From JACDBE01 sp051002015 (lineage in GTDB: Bacteria > Actinomycetota > Acidimicrobiia > Spongiisociales > UBA5794), in contig JBPCMS010000019.1 of assembly GCA_051002015.1 (NCBI GenBank), positions 7,867 through 71,866 of the forward strand: 64,000 bases of DNA, in the 5' to 3' direction. Below, piece by piece: positions 6,909 through 15,979 of the stretch. The number at the start of each line of letters is the position of its first letter. Within the stretch, counting starts at the first letter, position 1. Made by a program: the position numbers and the translations under genes. The notes under the pieces are model-generated. The model made no database searches. It was given only the letters and a program-made list of their open reading frames with translations, and was not told where the DNA came from.

Positions 6909-9512
6909 ATGGAGCCCACCTACCAACCGAAGCAGGTCGAAGCGCGCTGGTACCCGGTGTGGGAGCAGGCGGGCGCCTTCCGCCCCGAGATAAACCCCGA
7001 GGGGGAGCCGTTCTCGATCGTGATCCCCCCGCCCAACGTCACCGGGGTGCTCCACATGGGCCACGCCCTCAACATGTCGCTGCAGGACGTGATCATCAGG
7101 CGCAAGCGGATGCAGGGCCACGCCGTGCTGTGGCTCCCCGGCACCGACCATGCCGGGATCGCCACCCAGAACGTAGTGGAGCGCGAGCTGGCCGCCGAGG
7201 GCCTGACCCGCCACGACCTGGGGCGTGAGGCGTTCGTGGAGCGGGTCTGGGCGTGGAAGGCGGCGTCCGGCAACCGGATCACCGACCAGATCAGGCGGAT
7301 GGGCTTCTCCACCGACTGGACCAGGGAGCGCTTCACCCTGGATCAGGGGCTCAGCGCCGCGGTGCGCGAGGTGTTCGTCAGCCTGTACGAGGAGGGGATC
7401 ATCTACCGGGGTCGCCGCATCATCAACTGGTGCCCGCGCTGCCGCACCGCCCTCTCCGACATCGAGGTGGAGCACGAGGACACCTTGGGGGAGCTGGTGT
7501 CGATCCGGTACCCGTTGGTCGACGACCCCGACCGGGCCATCGTGGTCGCCACCACCAGGGCCGAGACCATGCTGGGCGACACCGGGGTCGCCGTCCATCC
7601 CGATGACGACCGCTACCGCCACCTGGTGGGCCGCTCGGTGCGGCTCCCGCTGCTGGACCGGGTCATCCCGATCGTGGCCGACCAGGGCGTCGACCCCGGG
7701 TTCGGGACCGGGGCGGTCAAGGTGACCCCGGCCCATGATCGCCTCGACTTCGAGATCGGCGGGCGGCATGGGCTGGAGCCGGTGGTCGTCATCGACGACA
7801 TCGGGATGATCACCCCGGCCGGGGGTGGATTCGCCGGGATGGACCGGATGGAGGCGAGGACGGCGGTGATCTCGGCCCTCTCCGAACAGGGGTTCCTACT
7901 CGGGGTGGAGGACCATCACCACGCCGTCGGGCGCTGCTCCCGCTGTCACACCGTGGTCGAGCCGGTGCTGTCCCTGCAGTGGTTCGTGGCGGTGACCCCG
8001 CTGGTGGGGCCCGCCGTCGACGTGGTCAGCGACGGGGCCAGCCGCTTCATCCCCGAGCGGTGGCAGAACGTCTACATCCCCTGGATGGAGAACCTGCGCG
8101 ACTGGTGCATCAGCCGCCAGCTCTGGTGGGGGCACCGCATCCCCGCCTGGTACTGCGACGCCTGCGACGAGACCATCGTGGCCCGCCAGGACGTCGCCGC
8201 CTGCACCCGCTGCGGCGGGGCGGTGCGGGCCGAGGAGGACGTGCTCGACACCTGGTTCTCGTCGGCGCTGTGGCCGTTCTCGACGCTGGGCTGGCCCGAG
8301 CCGACCGCCGACCTCGACAGGTTCTACCCGACCGACGTCGTCGTCACCGGGTTCGACATCATCACCTTCTGGGTGTCGCGGATGCTGATGACCGGGATGC
8401 GGTTCATGGGTGAGAAGCCGTTCTCCGACATCGTGATCCACGGTCTGGTGCGCGCCGCCGACGGGCGCAAGATGTCGAAGAGCGCGGGGAACGCCCTCGA
8501 CCCGCTCGACCTCGCCGACCGCTACGGGGCGGACGCCGTCAGGCTCGCCCTGGTCCAGTCGGCGGCGCCGGGCCATGACATCCCGCTCAACCAGGACTGG
8601 ATCGACGCCGGGCGCCGGTTCGGCAACAAGCTGTGGAACGCCGTCCGGTTCGCCGTCGAGCACGGCGGGGTGGGGGGTGTGCCCGCCACCGGCGGCTACC
8701 CGGCCGATCCCGGCCCAGAGGACGCCTGGATCCTGGGGAGGCTCGCCGCCGTCGCCACCGAGTACGACGCCCACCTCGACCAGTACCGGTTCTCCGATGC
8801 GGTGACCACCGTGTACAACTTCGCCTGGTCCGAGGTCTTCGACTGGTACCTGGAGATGACCAAGCCGCTGCTCTCGGGCGAAGGAGGGGAGGTGACCAGG
8901 GCAACCCTGGGCGTGGTGCTACGCGACCTCCTCGCCCTGTTCCACCCGGTGATCCCCCACCTGACCGAGGAGCTGTGGGCCGAACTCGGCGACGGCTCCC
9001 TGCTGATCACGGCACCGTGGCCCCAGCCCCCTGCGGTGCAGGATGCGGCGGACGGGATGACCGAGCTGCTCGGGATCGTCACCGAGATCCGGCGCTTCCG
9101 CGCCGAGCACTCGCTGGGCGGGCGCCGGCTCGACATCCAGCTCGACATCCGACTCGACGCACCGGCGGCGATCGGCCGGCCCTGGTGGCGGTCCCAGGTG
9201 GAGCGGCTCGGCCGGGTGACCGTCACCGGCCCGGTAGAAACCGGTGCGGGCGGGTCGGCGCTGCTCACCGCCGGCGCGGTGTCGATACACATCCCGATGG
9301 CGGGCGTTGTCGACGTCGAGACCGAGCGGCCCAAGCTGGAGAGGGCCATCGCCGAGAACGAGGCGCGGCTGGCGGCATCGGAGCGGACCCTGGCCAACCC
9401 GTCGTTCCGGGAACAGGCCCCCACAGACGTCGTCGCCAAGGAGGAGGCGAAGCGGGACGAGTTCGCAGCCGCCCTCGACCGGCTTCGCAATCGGCGCGCC
9501 GAGACCGGCTGA
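6909..9512 (+). CDS. valS: Valyl-tRNA synthetase
   Basis: The enzyme charges tRNA-Val and edits misactivated threonine. It is a class I synthetase of 867 residues, the usual length. The nucleotide-binding HIGH-type motif is HMGHALN at about residue 49 and the KMSKS loop is at about residue 521; the CP1 editing domain lies between them and a coiled-coil tail (EKRPKLERAI-type region near the end) closes the protein. The frame is open far upstream, but homology begins at the ATG at 6909 (MEPTYQPKQVE), which also has a close promoter. folC begins three bases after the stop, so the two are probably co-transcribed, as in many Gram-positive genomes. Confidence 0.96.
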   Translation: MEPTYQPKQVEARWYPVWEQAGAFRPEINPEGEPFSIVIPPPNVTGVLHMGHALNMSLQDVIIRRKRMQGHAVLWLPGTDHAGIATQNVVERELAAEGLTRHDLGREAFVERVWAWKAASGNRITDQIRRMGFSTDWTRERFTLDQGLSAAVREVFVSLYEEGIIYRGRRIINWCPRCRTALSDIEVEHEDTLGELVSIRYPLVDDPDRAIVVATTRAETMLGDTGVAVHPDDDRYRHLVGRSVRLPLLDRVIPIVADQGVDPGFGTGAVKVTPAHDRLDFEIGGRHGLEPVVVIDDIGMITPAGGGFAGMDRMEARTAVISALSEQGFLLGVEDHHHAVGRCSRCHTVVEPVLSLQWFVAVTPLVGPAVDVVSDGASRFIPERWQNVYIPWMENLRDWCISRQLWWGHRIPAWYCDACDETIVARQDVAACTRCGGAVRAEEDVLDTWFSSALWPFSTLGWPEPTADLDRFYPTDVVVTGFDIITFWVSRMLMTGMRFMGEKPFSDIVIHGLVRAADGRKMSKSAGNALDPLDLADRYGADAVRLALVQSAAPGHDIPLNQDWIDAGRRFGNKLWNAVRFAVEHGGVGGVPATGGYPADPGPEDAWILGRLAAVATEYDAHLDQYRFSDAVTTVYNFAWSEVFDWYLEMTKPLLSGEGGEVTRATLGVVLRDLLALFHPVIPHLTEELWAELGDGSLLITAPWPQPPAVQDAADGMTELLGIVTEIRRFRAEHSLGGRRLDIQLDIRLDAPAAIGRPWWRSQVERLGRVTVTGPVETGAGGSALLTAGAVSIHIPMAGVVDVETERPKLERAIAENEARLAASERTLANPSFREQAPTDVVAKEEAKRDEFAAALDRLRNRRAETG

Positions 9513-9515
9513 CCG

Positions 9516-10838
9516 TTGACCGTCCTGATCACCGGCCGCGACCAGGCCGTCGCCTTCCTCGACAAGAGGATCGACCGCGGGATCCAGCCCGGGCTGGAGC
9601 GGATCGCCGGGCTGCTCGCGGTGATGGGGGACCCCCACCGGCACCTCCCGATGATCCACGTCGCCGGCACCAATGGCAAGACCACGACGGTGCGTCTGAT
9701 CACCGACATCCTCGGCCATCACGGGCTCAAGGTCGGCTCGTTCATCTCGCCCCACCTGGAGCGGGTCGAGGAGCGGTTCTCCATCGGCGGCGTCTCCCTC
9801 GACGAGGAGCAGTTTGCCGCCGCCGTCGCCGACGTGGCCCCCTTCGTCGAGGCCTACGAGCAGCGCCACGATCTCGGGGTCACCTATTTCGAGCTCACCG
9901 CCGCCATCGCCTTCGCCGTGTTCGTCGGGCATGCCGCCGATGTCGGGGTGGTCGAGGTGGGTATGGGGGGCCGGTGGGACGCCACCAACGTGGTCGAGGC
10001 CGACGTCTCGGTCATCACCGGGATCGCCCTCGACCACACCACCTGGCTCGGTGGGACGATCGCCGAGATCGCCGCCGAGAAGGTCGCCATCCTCAAACGG
10101 AAGGGCAGGCTGGTCACCGGGGTGCTGCCCGCCACCGCAGACGGCGCCGTCACCGCCCGGGTCGCCGAGACCGAGTCGCGGTGGTTCCGCTACGGCGAGC
10201 ACTTCGCCGCCGCCGAGGTGGGCCGTGCCATCGGGGGTTGGGTGTGCGATGTCGACGGCACCTTCGACCGGTATGAGGGGATCTTCCTCCCCCTGCATGG
10301 CCGCCACCAGGTCGACCATCTCGCCACCGCCGTTGCCGTCTGCGAGGTCTTCTTCGGGCGGGCGCTCGACCACGCCGCCGTCCTCAACGCCGTGGCCGGG
10401 GCGTCTTCCCCGGGAAGGATCGAGGTGATCAGCCGCAAGCCGCTGGTCCTGATCGACGGCGCCCACAATGCCCAGGGTCTGCACGGGCTCGCCACCGCCC
10501 TCGCCGACGAGTTCCTGCCCGGCCCCCGCATCCTGGTCGCCGGCTTCGGGGGCGACCGCGACCCCGCCCCGCTGCTGGCGCCGCTGGTCGGGCTGGTCGA
10601 TCGGGTGATCGCCACCAGCGCCGCCGACGGCAAGGCGCTCCCCGCCGAGCAGGTCGCCGCCGCCGCCGCCGCCGTCTTCGGGCCGGAGGTGCTGGTCGAG
10701 GTGAGGACCCCGGTTGCCGCCGCCGTCGCCGCCGCCCTGGCCGCCGCCGCTCCTTCCGACACGGTGGTGGTCACCGGGTCGCTGTACGTGGTCGGTGAGG
10801 CCCGCACCGCCCTCACCACATCGGACCGACGGTCTTAG
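9516..10838 (+). CDS. folC: Folylpolyglutamate synthase / dihydrofolate synthase
   Basis: FolC adds glutamate to dihydropteroate and folates using ATP, trapping folates in the cytosol. The 440-residue protein has the P-loop GTNGKTTT at residues 51-58, the Mur-ligase-family block PHLERVEERF, the GMGGRWDATN segment and a C-terminal ligase domain with DGAHNAQGL. The start is taken as the TTG three bases after the valS stop; no better start fits the homology. The tail is rich in alanine runs encoded by GCC repeats. The valS-folC pairing is a conserved arrangement. Confidence 0.93.
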   Translation: MTVLITGRDQAVAFLDKRIDRGIQPGLERIAGLLAVMGDPHRHLPMIHVAGTNGKTTTVRLITDILGHHGLKVGSFISPHLERVEERFSIGGVSLDEEQFAAAVADVAPFVEAYEQRHDLGVTYFELTAAIAFAVFVGHAADVGVVEVGMGGRWDATNVVEADVSVITGIALDHTTWLGGTIAEIAAEKVAILKRKGRLVTGVLPATADGAVTARVAETESRWFRYGEHFAAAEVGRAIGGWVCDVDGTFDRYEGIFLPLHGRHQVDHLATAVAVCEVFFGRALDHAAVLNAVAGASSPGRIEVISRKPLVLIDGAHNAQGLHGLATALADEFLPGPRILVAGFGGDRDPAPLLAPLVGLVDRVIATSAADGKALPAEQVAAAAAAVFGPEVLVEVRTPVAAAVAAALAAAAPSDTVVVTGSLYVVGEARTALTTSDRRS

Positions 10839-10860
10839 GTCGGGGCGGACCCGAACGCAC

Positions 10861-10866
10861 TACCAT
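10861..10866 (+). promoter_or_regulatory. Possible -10 hexamer TACCAT upstream of ndk
   Basis: TACCAT lies in the 174-base folC-ndk gap and could give ndk its own transcript with a leader of about 140 bases. No convincing -35 is seen. Confidence 0.25.
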
Positions 10867-11012
10867 CCCGCCGTCCCCGCAGCCGAAGGCCGTCCCGGTC
10901 ACGCCCGTCCCTCGACGGCGCCCCCCAGGATGGCGGCATCGGCCGCACCGCAGCGAACCGCATGGCCCGTCTCCACGGGTCGCAGGTGGTTCGGATACCT
11001 CCCGAGGTACTG

Positions 11013-11417
11013 ATGGCGATCGAGCAAACGTTTGTCATGGTGAAGCCCGACGGGATCGCCCGCGGTCTAGTCGGCGAGATCATCTCCCGGTTCGAGCGCA
11101 AGGGTCTCACCCTGGAGAACCTGCGGATGCTGACCATCGACGAGGAGCTGGCGCGGCGCCACTATGCCGAGCACGTCGAGAAGGGCTTCTTCCCCGAGCT
11201 CCTCGACTTCATCACCAGCGGCCCGGTGGTGGCGATGGCCTGGACCGGGGAGTCGGCGGTCTCCGTGGGCCGCACCCTGATGGGACCGACCGATCCGGGC
11301 GCAGCCCCGCCGGGCACCATCAGGGGCGACTACGGCACGGTGGTCACCGAGAACCTGGTGCACGGCTCCGACTCCGCCGAGAGCGCCGCCCGCGAGCTGG
11401 CGATCTTCTTCCCCTGA
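11013..11417 (+). CDS. ndk: Nucleoside diphosphate kinase
   Basis: Ndk balances nucleoside triphosphate pools by transferring phosphate through a phosphohistidine. The 134-residue protein is of normal length, with the N-terminal FVMVKPDG and the active-site motif NLVHGSD, catalytic His at about residue 117. The ATG at 11013 is chosen over an upstream in-frame ATG at 10962 because Ndk homology starts here and a weak GAGG ribosome site lies before it. It is flanked by folC upstream and the mre cluster downstream. Confidence 0.96.
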   Translation: MAIEQTFVMVKPDGIARGLVGEIISRFERKGLTLENLRMLTIDEELARRHYAEHVEKGFFPELLDFITSGPVVAMAWTGESAVSVGRTLMGPTDPGAAPPGTIRGDYGTVVTENLVHGSDSAESAARELAIFFP

Positions 11418-11418
11418 T

Positions 11419-11462
11419 CCCCTGAAGCGGTGGTTCAAGTCCTTCAAGCGGTGGTTCAGGGG
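11419..11462 (+). terminator. Candidate stem-loop after ndk
   Basis: CCCCTGAA (11419-11426) pairs perfectly with TTCAGGGG (11455-11462) around a 28-base loop that also holds two direct copies of AAGCGGTGGTTCA. It sits directly after the ndk stop. No T-run follows, so terminator function is inferred. Confidence 0.35.
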
Positions 11463-11501
11463 GGAGCAGGGCCTCCCGGACGCCCGGCCACCGATCGGAC
11501 C

Positions 11502-11507
11502 TAGACT
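11502..11507 (+). promoter_or_regulatory. Possible -10 hexamer TAGACT for the mre operon
   Basis: TAGACT ends ten bases before the mreB ATG. With no clear Shine-Dalgarno for mreB, a very short leader is plausible. No strong -35 was seen. Confidence 0.4.
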
Positions 11508-11517
11508 GCGTAACCCC

Positions 11518-12564
11518 ATGGCGGATTCCATGCGCAACTCCATCTTCTCCGTCGCCGGCCGCGACATGGCGATCGATCTCGGTACCGCAAATACCCTGGT
11601 GTTCGTGCGCGGGGTCGGCATCGTGCTCAACGAGCCGTCGGTCGTCGCCATCAACACGCGGGACAACCGCCCGCTCGAGGTCGGGATGGAGGCCAAACGG
11701 ATGATCGGGCGCACCCCGTCGTACATCCAGGCAATCCGTCCCCTGCGCAACGGCGTCATCGCCGACTTCGACATCACCGAGAAGATGCTGCGCTACTTCA
11801 TCGACAAGGTGCACAACCGTCGCCTCTCGGCCCGACCCCGCATCGTGATCTGCGTCCCTTCGGGGATAACCGCGGTGGAGCGCCGCGCCGTCGAGGAGGC
11901 GGCGTACCACGCCGGCGCCAGACGGGCCTACACCATCGAGGAGCCGATGGCGGCCGCCATCGGGGTGGGTCTGCCCGTCCACGAGCCCTCCGGTTCGATG
12001 GTGGTCGACATGGGGGGCGGCACCACCGAGGTGGCGGTCATCTCGCTCGGCGGCATCGTGGTGTCGCGCAGCATCCGCATCGGCGGTGACGAGCTGGACG
12101 AGGCCATCATCTCGTGGGTGAAGAAGGAGTACAACATGATGCTCGGCGAGCGCACCGCCGAGCAGGTCAAGATGGCCATCGGGTCTGCCTGGCCGTACCG
12201 CGACGAGCCCGCCGCCGAGGTTCGGGGCCGCGACCTCATCAGCGGGCTTCCCAAGACCATCGTGCTGTCCAGCTCCGAGGTGCGGGAGGCGATCGAGGAA
12301 CCGGTGCAGTCGATCGTCGACGCGGTCAAGTTCACGCTCGACAAGACGCCACCCGAGCTCGCCGCCGACATCATGGACCGTGGGATCGTGCTCACCGGTG
12401 GGGGGGCGCTGCTGCGCGGTCTCGACATGCGGCTGGCGAGCGAGACCGGGATGCCGATCGTCACCGCCGATCGCCCGTTGCAGTCGGTGGTGCTCGGGTC
12501 GGGAGCCTGCCTCGAGGAGTTCGACGTGCTCGGCGTCGTGCTCTCCTCGAGCGGTCGGGCCTGA
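11518..12564 (+). CDS. mreB: Rod-shape-determining actin homologue MreB
   Basis: MreB forms membrane-associated filaments that guide the elongasome and rod-shaped growth. The 348-residue sequence has the actin-fold phosphate-1 loop DLGTANT near residue 19, the phosphate-2 motif DMGGGTTE near residue 164 and the adenosine-binding GIVLTGGGALLRG near the C terminus. A short amphipathic N terminus with the VAGRDMAID start is typical. It heads mreB-mreC-mreD-mrdA-rodA, with mreC 42 bases downstream and the rest overlapping. Presence of the whole set implies lateral cell-wall elongation, unlike polar-growing actinobacteria that lack MreB. Confidence 0.97.
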   Translation: MADSMRNSIFSVAGRDMAIDLGTANTLVFVRGVGIVLNEPSVVAINTRDNRPLEVGMEAKRMIGRTPSYIQAIRPLRNGVIADFDITEKMLRYFIDKVHNRRLSARPRIVICVPSGITAVERRAVEEAAYHAGARRAYTIEEPMAAAIGVGLPVHEPSGSMVVDMGGGTTEVAVISLGGIVVSRSIRIGGDELDEAIISWVKKEYNMMLGERTAEQVKMAIGSAWPYRDEPAAEVRGRDLISGLPKTIVLSSSEVREAIEEPVQSIVDAVKFTLDKTPPELAADIMDRGIVLTGGGALLRGLDMRLASETGMPIVTADRPLQSVVLGSGACLEEFDVLGVVLSSSGRA

Positions 12565-12606
12565 CCCTGGGCCAGGCCCCCGGCCGGGTGGAGGAAAGCA
12601 GTTCAC

Positions 12607-13497
12607 ATGCTCCCGTTTCGCCGATTCGAGCGATCTACCGTCCTGTTGGTCGGGTTGGTGATGCTGTCGTTCCTCATCGCCACCTTCGACGTTCGTGCCG
12701 ATGGGGCCGGTATGGGAGCGATGCTGCGCACCGGGGCCCAGTCGCTGTTCGCTCCGGTCCAGCAGCTCGCCACCGCCGTTGCCAGACCCGTCGCCGGGTT
12801 CATCGACGGGGTCTCCAACATCGCGGGGCTCAGGGACGAGCTGGCGGCGGCGCGGTCGGAGAACGACGCCCTGCGTCAGCAGCTCCTCGATGTGCAGGCC
12901 ATGCAGAACCGTCTCACCGAGCTGGAACGGATCCTCGACCTCGAACCGCCGACGGACGTGGCGACGGTGACCGCCAGGATCGCCTCGCTGGCACCGAGTG
13001 ACTTCGACCAGGTGCGCTGGATCGACCGGGGAAGCGCCGACGGGATCGCGGTGGGCCAGGCGGTCATCGACGAGGACGGGTTGGTGGGGCGGATCGACTT
13101 CGTCGCCGAGAACTCGGCGCGGGTGCGGCTGATCACCGATCCCCGCAGCGGGGTCGGGGTGCGGGATCTGGGCACCAACGAGACCGGATGGATCGAGGGC
13201 AGGGGCGCCGGCCCGCTCGAGCTCAAGATGTTCGGCACCACCAAGCCGGTGCAGCAGGGCGAGCGGCTGGTGACCGACGGCACCCGTTTCCCCCCGGGGA
13301 TCCCGGTCGGGGTCGTGGCCGAACCCGCCGAGGCGGTGGCGGGCTTCGCCCTGATCACCACCGTCACCCCTTCGATCCAGCTGGCCGAGCTCGATTACGT
13401 CAAGGTCGTGGTCGGCTGGTCACCGCTTGACGCCGTCATCGACCCGGACACGGGCGAGGTCGTGGACGTGCCCCTCAGTCCGGTGACGGTCGAGTGA
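12607..13497 (+). CDS. mreC: Cell-shape protein MreC
   Basis: MreC is a bitopic membrane protein linking MreB to the periplasmic/extracytoplasmic wall synthases. The 296-residue protein has a single N-terminal transmembrane helix (about residues 14-32), a coiled coil (about 75-112, rich in L, E and Q) and the two beta-barrel lobes typical of MreC. A good ribosome site, GGAGGAAAG, precedes the ATG at 12607. Its stop codon overlaps the GTG start of mreD by four bases, indicating translational coupling. Confidence 0.93.
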   Translation: MLPFRRFERSTVLLVGLVMLSFLIATFDVRADGAGMGAMLRTGAQSLFAPVQQLATAVARPVAGFIDGVSNIAGLRDELAAARSENDALRQQLLDVQAMQNRLTELERILDLEPPTDVATVTARIASLAPSDFDQVRWIDRGSADGIAVGQAVIDEDGLVGRIDFVAENSARVRLITDPRSGVGVRDLGTNETGWIEGRGAGPLELKMFGTTKPVQQGERLVTDGTRFPPGIPVGVVAEPAEAVAGFALITTVTPSIQLAELDYVKVVVGWSPLDAVIDPDTGEVVDVPLSPVTVE

Positions 13498-14009
13498 GCG
13501 CCCGTCCCGTCGCCCTCTCGATCCTCCTGGTGTTCGTCGCCGTGGTGATCCAGACCACCCTGTTCGGAGCGGGCCGGATCCAACCGCTGGGCGCAGCCCC
13601 GATGCTGGTGCTGGCGGTGGTGGTTGCCTGCGTGCGCTACCTGGACCCCGAGCCGGCGCTGCTGCTCGGGTTCACCGCAGGGCTTCTCCTCGACCTGCTC
13701 GGCGGTTCCCCACTCGGGCTGTGGGCGATGGTCCATGTCGTCATCGCCTACCTCACCCTCCGGCTGCGCCACCGCGCCGACGAGGCGGTTCCCCTGGTTG
13801 CGTTCGGGATCTTCCTACTGGCGCTGCTGGCCCAGGCGTTGTTCCTGGTGACGAGTACCCTCTTCGGGCAGTCGCTCCTCACCACCTCGGGTCTCGTGCA
13901 GCAGCTTCTCATCACCGCCCTCTACACCGTGATCGCTGCCGCCGGCGTGGTGCCCGCGGTGAGCAGGCTGCTGCGCGATCGCTCGGTGAGGACCTGGGCC
14001 CGACGATGA
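13494..14009 (+). CDS. mreD: Rod-shape-determining membrane protein MreD
   Basis: This 171-residue protein is almost wholly hydrophobic with about five predicted transmembrane helices and the family's usual size. It is a core elongasome subunit that works with MreC and PBP2. It starts at a GTG overlapping the mreC stop and its own TGA overlaps the ATG of the penicillin-binding protein gene. Sequence alone is weakly conserved in this family; the operon position makes the call firm. Confidence 0.88.
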   Translation: MSARPVALSILLVFVAVVIQTTLFGAGRIQPLGAAPMLVLAVVVACVRYLDPEPALLLGFTAGLLLDLLGGSPLGLWAMVHVVIAYLTLRLRHRADEAVPLVAFGIFLLALLAQALFLVTSTLFGQSLLTTSGLVQQLLITALYTVIAAAGVVPAVSRLLRDRSVRTWARR

Positions 14010-15979
14010 GCACCGGCGCCCGCCTCACCGTGCTCGGAATGGTCTTCCTGGCTCTCTTCAGCGTCCTCACCCTGCGGCTGTGGGCGGTGCAGGTGACCGC
14101 ATCCACCGAGTACCGGGCCCTCGCCGAGACCAACCAGGTGCGGGTGGTGGAGACCCCGGCGCCGCGCGGTGAGATCCGCGACAGCCAGGGACGGTTGATG
14201 GCGGGCACCCAGCCGGCGCTCGCCGCCGTGCTCGACGGGGCGCTGGTCCCCGACGTCGACGACCCGGGCGAGCCGGACTTCATCCAACGCCTCTCGACCC
14301 TGACCGGGATCCCCGCCGACGAGGTACGCTCGGCGGTCGACACCGCCAGGAACCGGTCCGACCGCCTCACCCTGGTCGAGGAGCTGAGCGACGAGCAGTC
14401 GCTGCGGCTGGTCGAGTACGCCGAGGACTTCCCTGGGGTCTCGGTGCTGCCGCAGCCGGTACGGATCTATCCCCACGGAGAGCTTGGCGGCCATCTTGTC
14501 GGGTACATCGGCGACCCCAACGAGGACGACATCGCCAAGCCGGGGATCAGCCCGACCGACCGGGTGGGCAGGGCCGGTGTGGAGCGGCAGTACGACGACC
14601 AGCTCCGGGGCACCCCCGGGATGATCAAGTACCGCATCGACGCCCAGCAGAACGTGCTCGAGGTGATCGGGGAGCAGGCGCCCGCACCCGGCGACAACCT
14701 GGTGCTCACCGTCGACCTCGACGTTCAGGCGATCCTCCGGGACTCCCTGCTCGACGGTCTCCAGGCGGCCCGCGACGACTACCAGACGGACTGCGACCCC
14801 GCCGACGACCCACGCTGTCCGGTGCGGGCCGTCGGGGTGGTGCTCGACGCCACCAACGGCGCCGTCGTCGCCATGGCGTCGGTGCCCGGCTACGACCCCA
14901 ACATCTTCGTCGACGGGGTGAACCAGGCGGAGTGGGACCGTCTTTCCGAGCTGGCGGTCTTCAACAACTTCGCCATCCAGGGCGAGTATGCCCCGGCCTC
15001 GACGTTCAAGACGGTGGCCTACATGCTCGCCCTCGAGGAGGGGATCTTCGCCCTCGAGGGCGATGCCCAGGCCGCCGACGCCTCCTACTTCTGCGACGGG
15101 CAGCTCGAGTTCCTGTTCACCGACGGCAGCCCGCAGGTGCTCAACGACTGGATCTCCGATGGTCACGGTGAGGTCGATCTGCACTCCGGGCTGCAGACGT
15201 CGTGCGACCTCTACTTCTGGCAGATCGCCCTCAACATCTGGACCAACCGTCAGGGCAACCAGGGCGGCACCATCGCCGAGGACCTGCTCCAGCAGTGGGC
15301 CCGGCGCTTCGGCTTCGACGAGCCGACCGGCATCGACCTGCCGTTCGAGCAGGACGGGCTCATCCCCGATCGGGAGTGGTTCGAGCGGGCCCAGGTGGAG
15401 TCCCCAGGGCTGGTCCGCGACGGGCCGTGGACCGGCGGCGACGTGCTCAACGCCGTCATCGGCCAGGGCTCGGTACTTTCCACCCCGCTCCAGCTGGCCA
15501 ACGCATACGCCGCCATGGTCAACGGCGGCACCCTGTGGCAACCGAGGGTGGTCGAGGCCATGGTCGACCAGGCAGGGGGTCTGGTGTGGGAGAACACCCC
15601 GGTGGCCAGCACCCGGATCGACCTGTCGCCGCAGTCGGTGGCGTTCCTCCGCGCCGACCTTCACCAGGTGGTCAACGGCCCCTCCGGTACCGCTCGGGGT
15701 GCCTTCGCCGACTTCGGGCCCGGGGTCGAGCTGGTTGGCGGGAAGACCGGCACCGCCGAGGTGATCAAGGGCGAGACCGCCGAGGAGGACGTCGACACCG
15801 CCGTCTTCACCGGCGTCGTGCCCATCAACGACCCCCGCTACGTGGTGGTCATCGTGATCGAGCGCGGTGGAAGCGGCGGGCAGATCGCCGCTCCCACCGC
15901 CGTTCCCGTCCTCCAGTACCTGCTCACTGGTACCACCACCGGTCAGCAGATCGAGGTCGGCTCGGGGGTGACGGACTGA
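14006..15979 (+). CDS. mrdA: Penicillin-binding protein 2 (elongation transpeptidase)
   Basis: This class B penicillin-binding protein crosslinks peptidoglycan during elongation, paired with RodA. Of 657 residues, about 10-30 form the membrane anchor; the dimerisation/pedestal domain follows (APRGEIRDS) and then the transpeptidase domain. Active-site motifs are STFK (nucleophile Ser about residue 332), SCD (about 399-401, an SxD variant of SxN, common in PBP2) and KTGT (about 580). The ATG at 14006 overlaps the mreD stop; the longer upstream open frame is out of homology. The stop overlaps the rodA ATG by one base. Confidence 0.95.
   Translation: MSTGARLTVLGMVFLALFSVLTLRLWAVQVTASTEYRALAETNQVRVVETPAPRGEIRDSQGRLMAGTQPALAAVLDGALVPDVDDPGEPDFIQRLSTLTGIPADEVRSAVDTARNRSDRLTLVEELSDEQSLRLVEYAEDFPGVSVLPQPVRIYPHGELGGHLVGYIGDPNEDDIAKPGISPTDRVGRAGVERQYDDQLRGTPGMIKYRIDAQQNVLEVIGEQAPAPGDNLVLTVDLDVQAILRDSLLDGLQAARDDYQTDCDPADDPRCPVRAVGVVLDATNGAVVAMASVPGYDPNIFVDGVNQAEWDRLSELAVFNNFAIQGEYAPASTFKTVAYMLALEEGIFALEGDAQAADASYFCDGQLEFLFTDGSPQVLNDWISDGHGEVDLHSGLQTSCDLYFWQIALNIWTNRQGNQGGTIAEDLLQQWARRFGFDEPTGIDLPFEQDGLIPDREWFERAQVESPGLVRDGPWTGGDVLNAVIGQGSVLSTPLQLANAYAAMVNGGTLWQPRVVEAMVDQAGGLVWENTPVASTRIDLSPQSVAFLRADLHQVVNGPSGTARGAFADFGPGVELVGGKTGTAEVIKGETAEEDVDTAVFTGVVPINDPRYVVVIVIERGGSGGQIAAPTAVPVLQYLLTGTTTGQQIEVGSGVTD

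Noticed and set aside
13922..15664. 580-residue minus-strand frame over the mrdA region
   Set aside because: It is antisense to mrdA with its intact catalytic motifs and has no recognisable domain.
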